This document shows, piece by piece, positions 53,669 through 62,238 of a stretch of DNA of 64,000 nucleotides. This DNA comes from JAEUIE01 sp047602475 (GTDB lineage: Bacteria; Planctomycetota; Planctomycetia; Gemmatales; HRBIN36). A model generated the notes under the pieces. It did not search any database. It was not told the DNA's origin and saw only the letters and a list, made by a program, of their open reading frames with translations. Both the position numbers and the translations under genes were made by a program. Each line of letters starts with the position of its first letter. Within the stretch, counting starts at the first letter, position 1. The DNA is taken from NCBI GenBank assembly GCA_047602475.1, contig JASGHE010000002.1, forward strand, positions 248,001 to 312,000, written 5' to 3'.

Positions 53669-56440
53669 ATGCAATCACCCTGGGGGCCGCGTATCTTCTG
53701 GCTGGTTGTCTTTCTGCTCGCCGGTCTGGGCGTCTACGCCTACTTTTACGATCCCACGCAGGAAGAGGGGAAGATATCCTTCTCCGCGCCGCTGACCAAT
53801 ATGGTCTATGTCGGCCCCAAGGTGTCCGGATGCGACATCGAGATAGGGAGCAATACTCGTGAGACGGTTGAGTGGAAAGGAGACATCAAGCTGGCCAAGG
53901 GCAAGCTGCTTCAACTCTATGCCCGCCAGGCCGATCCGAGTTCGGTGTTTTCTTCGACACGATTTGAAGTACGGCCCCTGGTGCGCGATGGTGTCAGATT
54001 ACCGATCATTCTTCATATGGTCTATCAAACCGAACCCGAAGACACGCTCACCCTCACGTTGAATCAGAAAACGCAAAAGATTCCTCTTGCCAGCTTGTCG
54101 AGCGATGCTCAACCGCTTGAAGTTCTTGAGGGCACCGCCCTGCTGCGGAAGCAATCGCCGTTGCAAAGCTTTGAGAATGAAAGCCCGACGGATGACCATC
54201 ATCCCTGTTTCTTTCGAGATGCCATGGGCCGGGACTTCCTGCTGTACTTGAACTCCGAACGCAGCAAGGGAATAGACGTCAACGCTGTGCTGGCTGGAAG
54301 TTTTGAATCGCTCGAAAACCCCATTCTCGGTACGACCATACGACTGAGTCGCTTCAGCGGCGGGGCCTGGCAGTACTCGGAAGCTGTTACCAGCAAATTG
54401 GAGACATGCCTTGATCCTGTGGCGGCGATGGATTCCACGGGCAAAATGTTCGTTGCCTGGGCACAGAAGGGGCTGGAAGGCTGGGACATTTACTACAAGA
54501 CAAAGGACTTTGGTCGGGAGGGCGATTCAGGCCTGAGTTGGAATAAGCCTGTCAAAGTTACCACCAGATCCGGGTATTATCAGCAACTGGTCGCCGCTAC
54601 TGATTCTCAGGGCAAGGTATGGCTGGCCTGGCAGGCCTGGCGGCAGGATCATTGCGACATCGAAGCGATGGTACTCAACGACGACAAACACTTCATGAAA
54701 ACCCCCGGTCTGGTAACCGAACATCCTCAGGATATTGACGGTCGCTGGTTCCCCACCATGACGGCGGATAAGTTGGGTAACATCTATCTGGCGTGGACGG
54801 TATTTCGGCAGGGGCACTTCGACATTGAAGTCATGAAGCTCTATGAGAACATGCGCAAAAGCAATTCCATCCCGCTGGTAACTTCTGCCAATGATGCTCT
54901 GCGGCCCTCTATTGCGTGTGATTCAGACAACAATCTCTGGGTAGCCTACGAAGAAAGTGAACCGGCGCAGAACTATGGTGATCTTCGTTTGCCGGCATCG
55001 CACATCCGAGTCCGCACGCTTCATCCGGATGGCACTATTGATGAATGGCCTGCCATCAAGGTAATTGACAAAGCCCCCCCCCCAAGCCGCCAAGATTGAT
55101 CCCTTGCTTAAGCCCGCCACTCCTGTCACTCGCTGCATACAGCCACGCATGGTGATCAGCAACGAGGGCTTGCCGATGGTGGTGTTTCACGCCAATCAGA
55201 AACTGCTCTTGTGCCAGTGGAACAACAGCGCCTGGACGGAACCGAAGGAACTGGGTCGGACCTCACCGGAATTACCTGTGCAGCACACAGCCATGTATCA
55301 GGAAAACCATCTTATCGATTGCCATGACATTATTGACAGCAAGGGACGGGTGCGATTGCAGATGGCAATGATCGGCGGAGCCACAACGAAGCCGACCATT
55401 CCCCGCAAGCCGGCGCCTTCCAACCTTCCCCAAGTTCAGAGTGCCTGGAAATCCTTCTCTGAACTGGCTCGGCAGTTCCGTAAGCGTTCTGACGAATTAG
55501 TTCTGAACAAACGCTTTTTGCTTCGAGGCATGGTCGTACTGCCCTACGCTTTGAACGAAGCTACGGCTGATCCCTGGGGCATGGCCTGTTTCGCAACGGA
55601 GCAGTCGCTTTATGACTGGATCATGATCCCACATGGCGTCCGTTCGCCTGCTATCGAGCACTGGCAAACGGCACAACGCTCCCATCTGCTGAATCAGCAG
55701 GGTGACCGAAACATATTACTGGGGTATTATCGGCCCCTCATCGGTACTCGCGATCCGCTGCTGTTAATTGACGGCAAGAAGGACGAATCTCCCCTGTTAC
55801 CCCTGGCTGATTTCGAAACCGCTCGAAGGCCGGGAGAATCGACAACAAATCGCATCACTGTGACTCAGGCCGCCGACCGGGAAATCATGGCGCAGTACCT
55901 CGCTCAGCGACAACGTCTGGGTTTCTCCCTGACGACGGATTGGCAACTGCTTTCGGTTCTCACCCAGCCCGGTTCGACAGACACTTACAAAGAATCACTT
56001 GAACGGATGTTGTTGCCGCTCTGGCATCCGGAGACGACACCGGCACGCCAACCTCTGCCTAACCTGCGTGTCGTCGCCTATGCCAACGGCAAATCGTACG
56101 ATCATTTACTGGATGCTCTGCGGGAACGTCATTTTTACGTCGCCACCGACGACATTTACCTTACGGTGCGATGTGAGAGACATTTGCCCGGCGACGTCTT
56201 CCAGACTTCTTTTCGTCCCAACATCAGCATTACGGCGCAGGGCACAGGTAAGCTGAGAAGCATCGAAGTCTGGCTTGATAACAAGTTGATCAAGAGTGAA
56301 GAGCCGCCCGGGCAGGCAGCCTTGATGGAGTACATTTTCGACAAGAATGATCGAGCCTGGCACAGTTACACGGTGCGCGTGACACAGGAAAACGGCGTGT
56401 CGCCGTGGTGCAGCCGTTCTGGATACGCTATTTGCAGTAG
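53669..56440 (+). CDS. Membrane-anchored protein with BNR/propeller repeats and DUF3604-like C-terminus, two frameshifts
   Basis: About 920 aa after repair. ATG 53669 (AGGAG 8 bp upstream) gives one N-terminal helix, PRIFWLVVFLLAGLGVYAYF, then an extracytoplasmic body. Asp-box-like repeats occur (AAMDSTGKMFVAWAQKG, AATDSQGKVWLAWQAW, MTADKLGNIYLAWTVFRQG, IACDSDNNLWVAYEE). The C-terminal part resembles DUF3604: LDALRERHFYVATDDIYLTV and ISITAQGTGKLRSIEVWLDN. Break 1 is the C10 tract 55074-55083; nine Cs join DKAPP to QAAKIDPLL. Break 2 is near 56400-56405, where the frame ending VVQPFWIRYLQ with a TAG at 56438-56440 looks more native than the running frame to 56465. A glycan- or protein-binding surface role is plausible. 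Confidence 0.75.
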
Positions 56441-56481
56441 GGTAAGCGTTTGCTCCCAGCCCTAGACCGGACGCCAAGCGA

Positions 56482-57857
56482 ATGACCTATACACGTGCTA
56501 TTCATAGCCTCGCCTGGGTGATGGTGTTCGCCTGGTCGGTCTATGCTTTTCGCGTCGCTACCGACGAACAGCATCATGAGTGGGTAACCAGCGATGTGGG
56601 CTGGCAATGGATGCTCGGGGCGCACTGGTCCAGGGTGAACTGGCCCAAAGCTATACCATAGAGGCTGGTGAGCGCTGGCTGCGTCAGGGATACTCCGGAC
56701 TCGAGTTGGAGAGGATGACAAACCAGCTCTTCCGCAAAGGGCGGGAGAAAGAACTGGTCAGAGATGGCATTGATGGTCCACTCTATCCGCCGACGGCGGC
56801 ACTTTTCTTTGGCTTCTACGGAATCCTGTCGCCTCGCCAGGCTCATGCAGTGGGTGTGTTATTCGGATTGCTTTGTACTTACTTGACCGCATATCTTCTT
56901 CAATTAGTCACCCGGGGTAAGTTGCCGGCCGACTTCGCGGCGCTGGTGATCTTGTTCTTCCCACATCACTTTCCGGGGCTGCTTCTGGGGCAGAATCACG
57001 CGTTCACGTTGCTCCTTCTTACCCTGGGGTGGTGGTTGTTGGGGCGAGGACAATCGTTTCTAGCCGGTCTGGTGTGGGGGTTGTTCATTTACAAGCCGGT
57101 CTTTCTGCTCGCTCTGGCGCTGATACCGCTATCGCTGTTAAACCTTCGGCTGTTTCTTGGCATGGCAGCCATCGCGTTGATTCTGTTTCTGGCGACCTTG
57201 CCTTTGACACAGGGACTGGAACCGTGGAAGCGATGGATAGTAGTGGGGCAAAGGGCTTCGGTTATTTACGAACTGGATCGGCGTTGGATCTGGCTGAGCC
57301 GGGACTTGTCGGGAATGCCTCGCCGAGCGATGTGGGATCCCGAGTCGTTCTTACGTGAATGGGGTTACTGGTGGAAAGGGGAGATTGCTGAACCAGACGG
57401 CGCTCGAACTATCCTGGAACAGGATCAACAGGGTCGTGTTAAATCGCCGAACATCGTCAGGTATCTCAGCTGGGCGTTGCCGGTTACTATCGCCCTGCTC
57501 ACTATGCTGATCGTGTGGAGGCGGGACGAGGAAACTGTTCCTGGCGGTATTCCGGCTGCGTTCTTATGGATGGGAACGTGCTGGAGCGTTTTTCATTTCA
57601 TGCATTATGATCTGACCATGTTCTCACTTCCGATGTGCCTGTTGTTGGGTGAACTGGGCCGCCTGACTCGGACGCAACGTACTGTAATACTTGTTGCGCT
57701 GGCTGCGCTGCTAGGTTGCACCATCAACTTTCATCGGATGGGTGTTTATAGCCTGCTAGCTATACCCTGGGAGAGCATCATACTGTTGGGTATGTGGATC
57801 TGGTTGGCAGTACTTTCCTTATTCACCACACCACAGGTCTCTACGACACAGAACTGA
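56482..57857 (+). CDS. GT87-family (DUF2029) membrane glycosyltransferase-like protein, one frameshift
   Basis: About 458 aa after repair. ATG 56482 starts MTYTRAIHSLAWVMVFAWSV, the first helix, then WVTSDVGWQ. Downstream the proper frame reads DARGALVQGELAQSYTIEAG, matching the GT87 pattern of an acidic residue, A-x-ALxxG and Y after helix 1. The two meet only if one base is restored at about 56602-56607 (CTGGCA). Later helices have the family words GLLLGQNHAFTLLLLTLGWW and LAGLVWGLFIYKPVFLLALA. GT87 enzymes use polyprenyl-phosphate sugars on the outer face of the membrane. It follows the propeller/DUF3604-like gene by 41 bp and precedes the EboB-like gene. Confidence 0.8.
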
Positions 57858-57911
57858 TAACTATGCTTAAGATAAACCAGCCTTTTCCTGTTTTCCATCG
57901 AATCGAAGTGC

Positions 57912-58784
57912 ATGACGGCACAGAGACGTTATGATGGGACAGGCGTTTTCGATATTGAGTTTTTCCTCACAGGTGCTTGTGCCTTGCCTCACTACATCGA
58001 CCCGCACATCCACATGATCTCCCGTGTTACCGACGACTACCAGCGGATGGCCTACGCCGGTTGCCAGTTGGTCTCGGAGCCTGCCTTCTGGGCCGGGTTT
58101 GATCGTGGCTCCGCTGAGGGCTTTCGGGATTACTTCCATCATCTGGTCGAAGTTGAACCCAAGCGGGCGGCGCTGTTCGGCATCAAGCACTACAGTTGGC
58201 TCTGCATTAATGCCAAAGAAGCAGAGAATGTCGCCCTTTCCCGTGAGGTGATCAAGATCATCCCCGAGTTCCTCGACCGCCCCAACGTGCTCGGCATCGG
58301 CGAGATTGGTCTCAACAAGAACACCCGCAACGAAGCTACGGTCTTTCTGGAACATCTCGACTTGGCGATGAAGAGCGATGAACTCATCCTCGTCCACACG
58401 CCTCACTTGGAAGACAAGTACCAGGGCACCCGGATGATTCTCGATATGTTTAAGAACGACAAACGCATCACGCCCCACCGGGTGCTGATCGATCATGTCG
58501 AAGAACACACCGTCAAGCTCGCTCTCGATGCCGGGCATTGGTGTGGCATGACGCTCTACCCGATCACCAAATGCACCCCAGCCCGTGCCGCTGATGTGAT
58601 TGAACGAGTAGGCACCGACCGCATCATGGTCAACTCGGCCGGCGACTGGGGCAAGTCCGATCCGCTGGCGGTACCCGAGTTTATTCAAGAGATGAAGCGG
58701 CGAGGACACAGCGAGACGGTGATTCAGAAGGTGGTGTACGACAATCCGCTAACGTTCTTCAAGCAGTGCAAAAGGTTTCGTTAA
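57912..58784 (+). CDS. TatD-family metal-dependent hydrolase of the EboB type
   Basis: 290 aa. YIDPHIHMISRVTDDYQRMA gives the HxH metal pair; GIGEIGLNKNTRNEATVFLE, LVHTPHLEDKYQGTRMILD, LIDHVEEHTVKLALDAGHWC and VNSAGDWGKSDPLAVPEF complete the TatD-like site. The wording of HMISRVTDDY, EPAFWAGFDRGSAEGFRDYF and NSAGDWGKSDPL matches the hydrolase of the cyanobacterial and bacterial ebo gene cluster (EboB) as I recall it. That cluster concerns transport or formation of a periplasmic precursor, and its other members (UbiA-like EboC and so on) are not in the window. ATG 57912 is used, but homologues begin near the TTG at 57984, so the first ~24 residues are doubtful. A DUF2007 gene overlaps the stop by one base. 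Confidence 0.85.
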   Translation: MTAQRRYDGTGVFDIEFFLTGACALPHYIDPHIHMISRVTDDYQRMAYAGCQLVSEPAFWAGFDRGSAEGFRDYFHHLVEVEPKRAALFGIKHYSWLCINAKEAENVALSREVIKIIPEFLDRPNVLGIGEIGLNKNTRNEATVFLEHLDLAMKSDELILVHTPHLEDKYQGTRMILDMFKNDKRITPHRVLIDHVEEHTVKLALDAGHWCGMTLYPITKCTPARAADVIERVGTDRIMVNSAGDWGKSDPLAVPEFIQEMKRRGHSETVIQKVVYDNPLTFFKQCKRFR

Positions 58785-59335
58785 TGCAGACCCACAAACT
58801 CGTCACCATTGCCCGATACCAAAACGTCAGTACCGCTAACCTGGCTAAGAACAAGCTGGAGATAGCAGGCATTGCTTCGTTCCTGGCTGATGCCGAAACC
58901 ATCAACACCGATTGGCTGCTGAGCAATGCCCTCGGCGGCGTGAAACTCCAAGTCGAAGCCAGCGATGCGGATCGAGCCAGGGAACAATTGTCATACGAAA
59001 TGGATGAAGCCAGTCTGGAGGCGCTTGATCAGGAAGCTGTTGAGTCTGCCGATGAATGGACGGATCCGCATGGAACGACTGCGGATGAACCGCTCGCCCC
59101 CTTGTCGAATCGGGAAGAGTTGGCCAAGCGTGCCTGGCGAGGAGCACTGCTTTCCCTGTTGTTCTTCCCCTTCTTCCTGCTCATCGGTTGGATGGTACTT
59201 CGCATCTACCTTTCCGATGAGCCGCTTGGGCAACCCTACCGTCGGCAAGCATGGATGGCTGGTCTCATTTCCTTTCCGTTTCTTTGCTTCATTCTGTGGT
59301 TCATCTGCTTCGTGCTGTTGAGTCCATTTCGGTAG
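58784..59335 (+). CDS. DUF2007-type signal-transducing-like protein with two C-terminal membrane helices
   Basis: 183 aa. ATG 58784 overlaps the upstream stop (TAATG), so translation is coupled. Residues 1-75 follow the DUF2007 pattern (LVTIARYQNVSTANLAKNKL, EIAGIASFLADAETINTDWL, GGVKLQVEASDADRAREQL), a small ferredoxin-like fold. An acidic linker follows (EALDQEAVESADEWTD), then two hydrophobic helices (LLSLLFFPFFLLIGWMVL and AGLISFPFLCFILWFICFVL). The role is unknown. The overlap with the EboB-like gene suggests joint function. Confidence 0.8.
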   Translation: MQTHKLVTIARYQNVSTANLAKNKLEIAGIASFLADAETINTDWLLSNALGGVKLQVEASDADRAREQLSYEMDEASLEALDQEAVESADEWTDPHGTTADEPLAPLSNREELAKRAWRGALLSLLFFPFFLLIGWMVLRIYLSDEPLGQPYRRQAWMAGLISFPFLCFILWFICFVLLSPFR

Positions 59336-59336
59336 A

Positions 59337-59439
59337 GTTGCCCTCACGCTCCGCGTGAGGTAACAGTGACATGTCGTTACACAACACCTTCGTTCATGTC
59401 AGTCAGTCTCCGCTCCATCACGCGGAGCGTGATGGCAAC
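59337..59439. repeat. Palindromic element with two lateral hairpins
   Basis: Outer stem GTTGCC with GGCAAC. Left lateral hairpin CTCACGC-TCC-GCGTGAG, right lateral hairpin ATCACGC-GGA-GCGTGAT, inner stem TGACATG with CATGTCA. It starts one base after the DUF2007 stop and ends on the first base of the convergent DUF3224 stop codon, so both transcripts end in it. Confidence 0.85.
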
Positions 59440-59840
59440 TATGAAACCGGTAGTGTGTATTCAAACTCATAGTAGTGCTGCTTGTTTTCTACCTTGATGG
59501 TGAGGTTGCCGCTGATGCCGGTCAGTTCTCCGGTGCCCGAATCGGGGATGACCTTGATGGTAAGCGAAGGCTCACCGCGGTTCATGAAGGCGGTGTGCTG
59601 GAGGCAGAACGTGCCAGTCTTGCCATGAAGCGAACCGGTGACTTTTTCAATGGCGACATACCCCGCTGAGCCTTTGACAGTGCCCATGGCCGAGAGCATT
59701 TCGCCCAGGCTGGAGCCGGTCAGGTCGCCAGCAAACTTCTTATCGATCGACATGCGGCCAATCGATTCCTTCAATTCCAAGTGTGTAACGGTCTGGGGCA
59801 CCAGCTTGACCTCAAAGGGTCCTTTAGCGTGATGTGACAT
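59439..59840 (-). CDS. DUF3224 protein
   Basis: 133 aa from ATG 59840, with an AAGGACG ribosome binding site. The sequence follows the DUF3224 barrel: KGPFEVKLVPQTVTHLELKE, KKFAGDLTGSSLGEMLSAMG, YVAIEKVTGSLHGKTGTFCL, TIKVIPDSGTGELTGISG and QHYYEFEYTLP. Family members are small allene-oxide-cyclase-like barrels of unknown role. An upstream in-frame start would read through palindromic element C and is rejected. Confidence 0.9.
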   Translation of the reverse strand: MSHHAKGPFEVKLVPQTVTHLELKESIGRMSIDKKFAGDLTGSSLGEMLSAMGTVKGSAGYVAIEKVTGSLHGKTGTFCLQHTAFMNRGEPSLTIKVIPDSGTGELTGISGNLTIKVENKQHYYEFEYTLPVS

Positions 59841-59877
59841 TGATTCGTCCTTGTGATAAGCCAGCGTGGATGGAATG

Positions 59878-59973
59878 GTGGCAGGGTCAGTTGTACTCAA
59901 CTGCCCCCTGCAAGCTCGCAAAAGTGTTGCACGATCCGCAGGGGGGCAACGGAGTACCGTTGACCCCTGCCAC
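59878..59973. repeat. Palindromic element C (copy of element B)
   Basis: Outer stem GTGGCAGGGTCA with TGACCCCTGCCAC (one bulged C). Lateral hairpins AGTTG-TACT-CAACT and AACGG-AGTA-CCGTT. Inner stem TGCCCCCTGC with GCAGGGGGGCA, one G longer than in the 34034 copy. About nine tenths of the bases match element B; the differences cluster in the loop and in G runs. Confidence 0.9.
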
Positions 59974-60116
59974 GCGCACAAACTAAGTAGAGGTAAAAGA
60001 CTCTAGTCGTGTTATATCCCCACCACGGTTCACGCCTACAGCTCGTCTCCTTTAGTATCTTGTGTTCTCCATCGCACCCCGGTACGATGCGGAAGCTGTT
60101 GCCCACGAGACCAGCT

Positions 60117-60842
60117 ATGTTTCCCTTGCCTGCGAAGAACCGCATCCCGCTCTGGCTGAAAGTGGCCTACACGCTGTTCATGGCGATCCTGCTGCCGATC
60201 TATCTGAAGCGCTATGGCCCGACGAACTTTCTCTACTTCTGCGATGTCGCCGCTATCGTCACGTTGATTGCCATCTGGCTCGAAAGCCCGCCACTGCTTT
60301 CCGCCTGTCTGGTGGGGATTCTGCTGCCCCAGCTCTTGTGGGTGCTCGACTTCTTCTTTGAATTTGGCAACTACCTCGGGCTTTGGAACGCTCACCTCAT
60401 GGGCATGACTAATTACATGTTCCGCCCGCCCTGGTTGCTGCGGTTCCTGTCGTTCTTCCACTTCTGGCTGCCGTTTCTGTTGCTCTATCTCGTCTGGCGG
60501 GTTGGTTACGACAAGCGTGGCGTGGTGATCTGGATCGTCAGCGCCTGGGTGCTGCTTACCATCTGCTATGTCTACATGCCGCCCCCTAGCCCGTGTGTCG
60601 ATCCCGTGACCAGGCAACAACTGCGTAGCCCGGATATGCCGGCCAACATCAACTACGTCTACGGCCTTACTGGGGAAGAGCGTGCCCAGACAGCGATGCA
60701 CCCGGACGAGTACTTCGTCCTGTACCTGGTGCTATTGCCTCTGGTGATATATTTGCCGACGCATTTACTGTGCTGGTGGCTGATGCCCAAGGTGCGGACA
60801 AAGGAGACGGTCGCTCTCAACCCAGAACCTCGACATTCTTAG
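60117..60842 (+). CDS. Polytopic membrane protein, unknown function
   Basis: About 241 aa from ATG 60117 (MFPLPAKNRIPLWLKVAYTL); the ATG at 60087 is an alternative with ten more residues. Six to seven hydrophobic helices (FLYFCDVAAIVTLIAIWLES, LVGILLPQLLWVLDFFFEFG, LPFLLLYLVWRVGYDKRG, VIWIVSAWVLLTICYVYMPP). A loop with YMPPPSPCVDPVTR and NINYVYGLTGEERAQ looks conserved in shape, as in membrane-associated proteins of planctomycetes I have seen, but I cannot name the family. The 3' end overlaps the convergent KOW gene by 26 bp. Confidence 0.78.
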   Translation: MFPLPAKNRIPLWLKVAYTLFMAILLPIYLKRYGPTNFLYFCDVAAIVTLIAIWLESPPLLSACLVGILLPQLLWVLDFFFEFGNYLGLWNAHLMGMTNYMFRPPWLLRFLSFFHFWLPFLLLYLVWRVGYDKRGVVIWIVSAWVLLTICYVYMPPPSPCVDPVTRQQLRSPDMPANINYVYGLTGEERAQTAMHPDEYFVLYLVLLPLVIYLPTHLLCWWLMPKVRTKETVALNPEPRHS

Positions 60843-61008
60843 CCAGCGTCTTGAATCGTTCGCCATTGGATTGGACCACGGTAATGGTCACATGCCCCGT
60901 TTTGCTGGTCTTGATATCGGTGACCTTGCCCGATTTGCCCTCATGCACGCCGCCGGTGACTTTGCAACGGTTGCCGTCTTTAAGTTTGCTGGGTGGTTTA
61001 GCTTTCAT
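60817..61008 (-). CDS. Small KOW-domain protein
   Basis: 63 aa. KLKDGNRCKVTGGVHEGKSG followed by KVTDIKTSKTGHVTITVVQ is a KOW/NusG-type strand-loop pattern (L24-like), with the G-x-x-GK turn at KVTGGVHEGKSGK. It is basic and stands alone, unlike KOW motifs that form part of L24 or NusG. RNA or protein binding is a family-based guess. The 3' end overlaps the convergent membrane-protein gene. Confidence 0.78.
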   Translation of the reverse strand: MKAKPPSKLKDGNRCKVTGGVHEGKSGKVTDIKTSKTGHVTITVVQSNGERFKTLAKNVEVLG

Positions 61009-61033
61009 GGTACTGGCTCCTTTCGATGTCGAG

Positions 61034-61225
61034 TTACCGGGAACGCATATCGAAGGCCTGGCCGTTCATGTAGCCCGGAGCGTTCGAGGGCTGAACTATC
61101 GGATTCCCGGAACCATAATTCAGCGGATTGATTTCGACAGCGTCACTGCCCTTGTTGGCTTGCCAGGTGCAACCGGTGACAGCGAGTGTTATCGAGGCCG
61201 ATATGATGGCCATCCAAACCCTCAT
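61034..61225 (-). CDS. Small lipoprotein
   Basis: 63 aa from ATG 61225 (MRVWMAIISASITLAVTGC), lipobox AVTGC, followed by a short polar tail with NPLNYGSGNPIVQPSNAPGY. No domain. It lies 25 bp upstream of the KOW gene on the same strand, so the two are likely one transcript. Confidence 0.6.
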   Translation of the reverse strand: MRVWMAIISASITLAVTGCTWQANKGSDAVEINPLNYGSGNPIVQPSNAPGYMNGQAFDMRSR

Positions 61226-61374
61226 CGGATATCTCCCCATCCAATGAAAAACAGGGGATAGCAGGGAAAGTTGTTGATGTCAAGAGTCGAGTGACACCCC
61301 TTATATTACTCCGCAGGTAGTGCAGCGAGTTAACATGGTTCGCATTGCCTGGCGTGGAAGCAAACCGGCCGGCC

Positions 61375-62208
61375 TTAGCCCTTTGGGTCTGTTGCGATCA
61401 GTAATCGAAGCCCTGCATCAAAAGCATCCAGCTTTCGGAGATGTCCGTAGCGTGCGTCCCACGCGCCGGACTTGAGATCACGGGCGATTGCAGTGACGAT
61501 GCGGTCCACGACGGCTGGCGACAGCCTGGCAAACGCTGACGTTCCTGCTCGTGCAACCGGGTCGAGCACTCGTTCCGGATGTGCCCAGAAGGAACCTACC
61601 ATCCAATCAGCACAGTTCCGTGGGATGGGCACCACCTCCAGGGTGAACTGTCCACCCAGCCATTCACCCAACTGCCGGGGATCAGGAAAGATTCGACGAT
61701 CAATCTCGGCGATCTCAGGAGCATAGTCAGCAAGCAGCCACATTCGCACACACACCTCGACATCGTAGGTCAGCAAGACGACTGGCCCACGAGCAACCCG
61801 GCGAAGTTCGCACAACCCCTTCCTGCAATCATCCCAGTGATGAAGGCTCAGTATCGCCATGGCAGCATCGACGGACTTGTCACGGAGGGGCAGATCGCCG
61901 GCGGCGGCACGGATGGCCGGAGCTAACTCAGGTGGTCGCTGGGCAGCCATCACATCGCTGGGTTCGATGGCGATGACATATCGATCCCTCGGCTCGTAGG
62001 AGCCCGCGCCTGCACCGACATTGACCACTGTTCGGGCGCTACCCAGAGCGGTATGAATCCGCTCTCGAAAGGTCGGTTCCTCCCGTCTCGTCTTCGCATA
62101 CCCCTGGCCAATGGTGTCGTAACTCATCCCTTTTGACATCGGTAACCCTGAGAAACTGATCGGTGATGAGGGTTCATTCTCTTCTTTGGTAGTGGAGAAG
62201 TCAAACAT
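61375..62208 (-). CDS. Class I SAM-dependent methyltransferase
   Basis: 277 aa. Motif I is VVNVGAGAGSYEP, motif II YVIAIEPSDVMAAQR, and post-motif blocks are AAAGDLPLRDKSVDAAMAIL and SLHHWDDCRKGLCELRRVAR, the Methyltransf_11/UbiE-like pattern. The C-terminal half (RRIFPDPRQLGEWLGGQFTL, NCADWMVGSFWAHPERVLD) is the substrate-side lobe. The target molecule cannot be inferred. It is 30 bp downstream of the gene at 62239 on the same strand. Confidence 0.9.
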   Translation of the reverse strand: MFDFSTTKEENEPSSPISFSGLPMSKGMSYDTIGQGYAKTRREEPTFRERIHTALGSARTVVNVGAGAGSYEPRDRYVIAIEPSDVMAAQRPPELAPAIRAAAGDLPLRDKSVDAAMAILSLHHWDDCRKGLCELRRVARGPVVLLTYDVEVCVRMWLLADYAPEIAEIDRRIFPDPRQLGEWLGGQFTLEVVPIPRNCADWMVGSFWAHPERVLDPVARAGTSAFARLSPAVVDRIVTAIARDLKSGAWDARYGHLRKLDAFDAGLRLLIATDPKG

Positions 62209-62238
62209 ACGGAGGAGTTGCCTTGTGTTCTCGCTCGG

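Noticed and set aside
60009..60116. Longer N-terminus for the membrane protein starting at 60009
   Set aside because: The extra residues are polar/Cys-His rich without continuity to the first helix; starts at 60117 or 60087 are more plausible.
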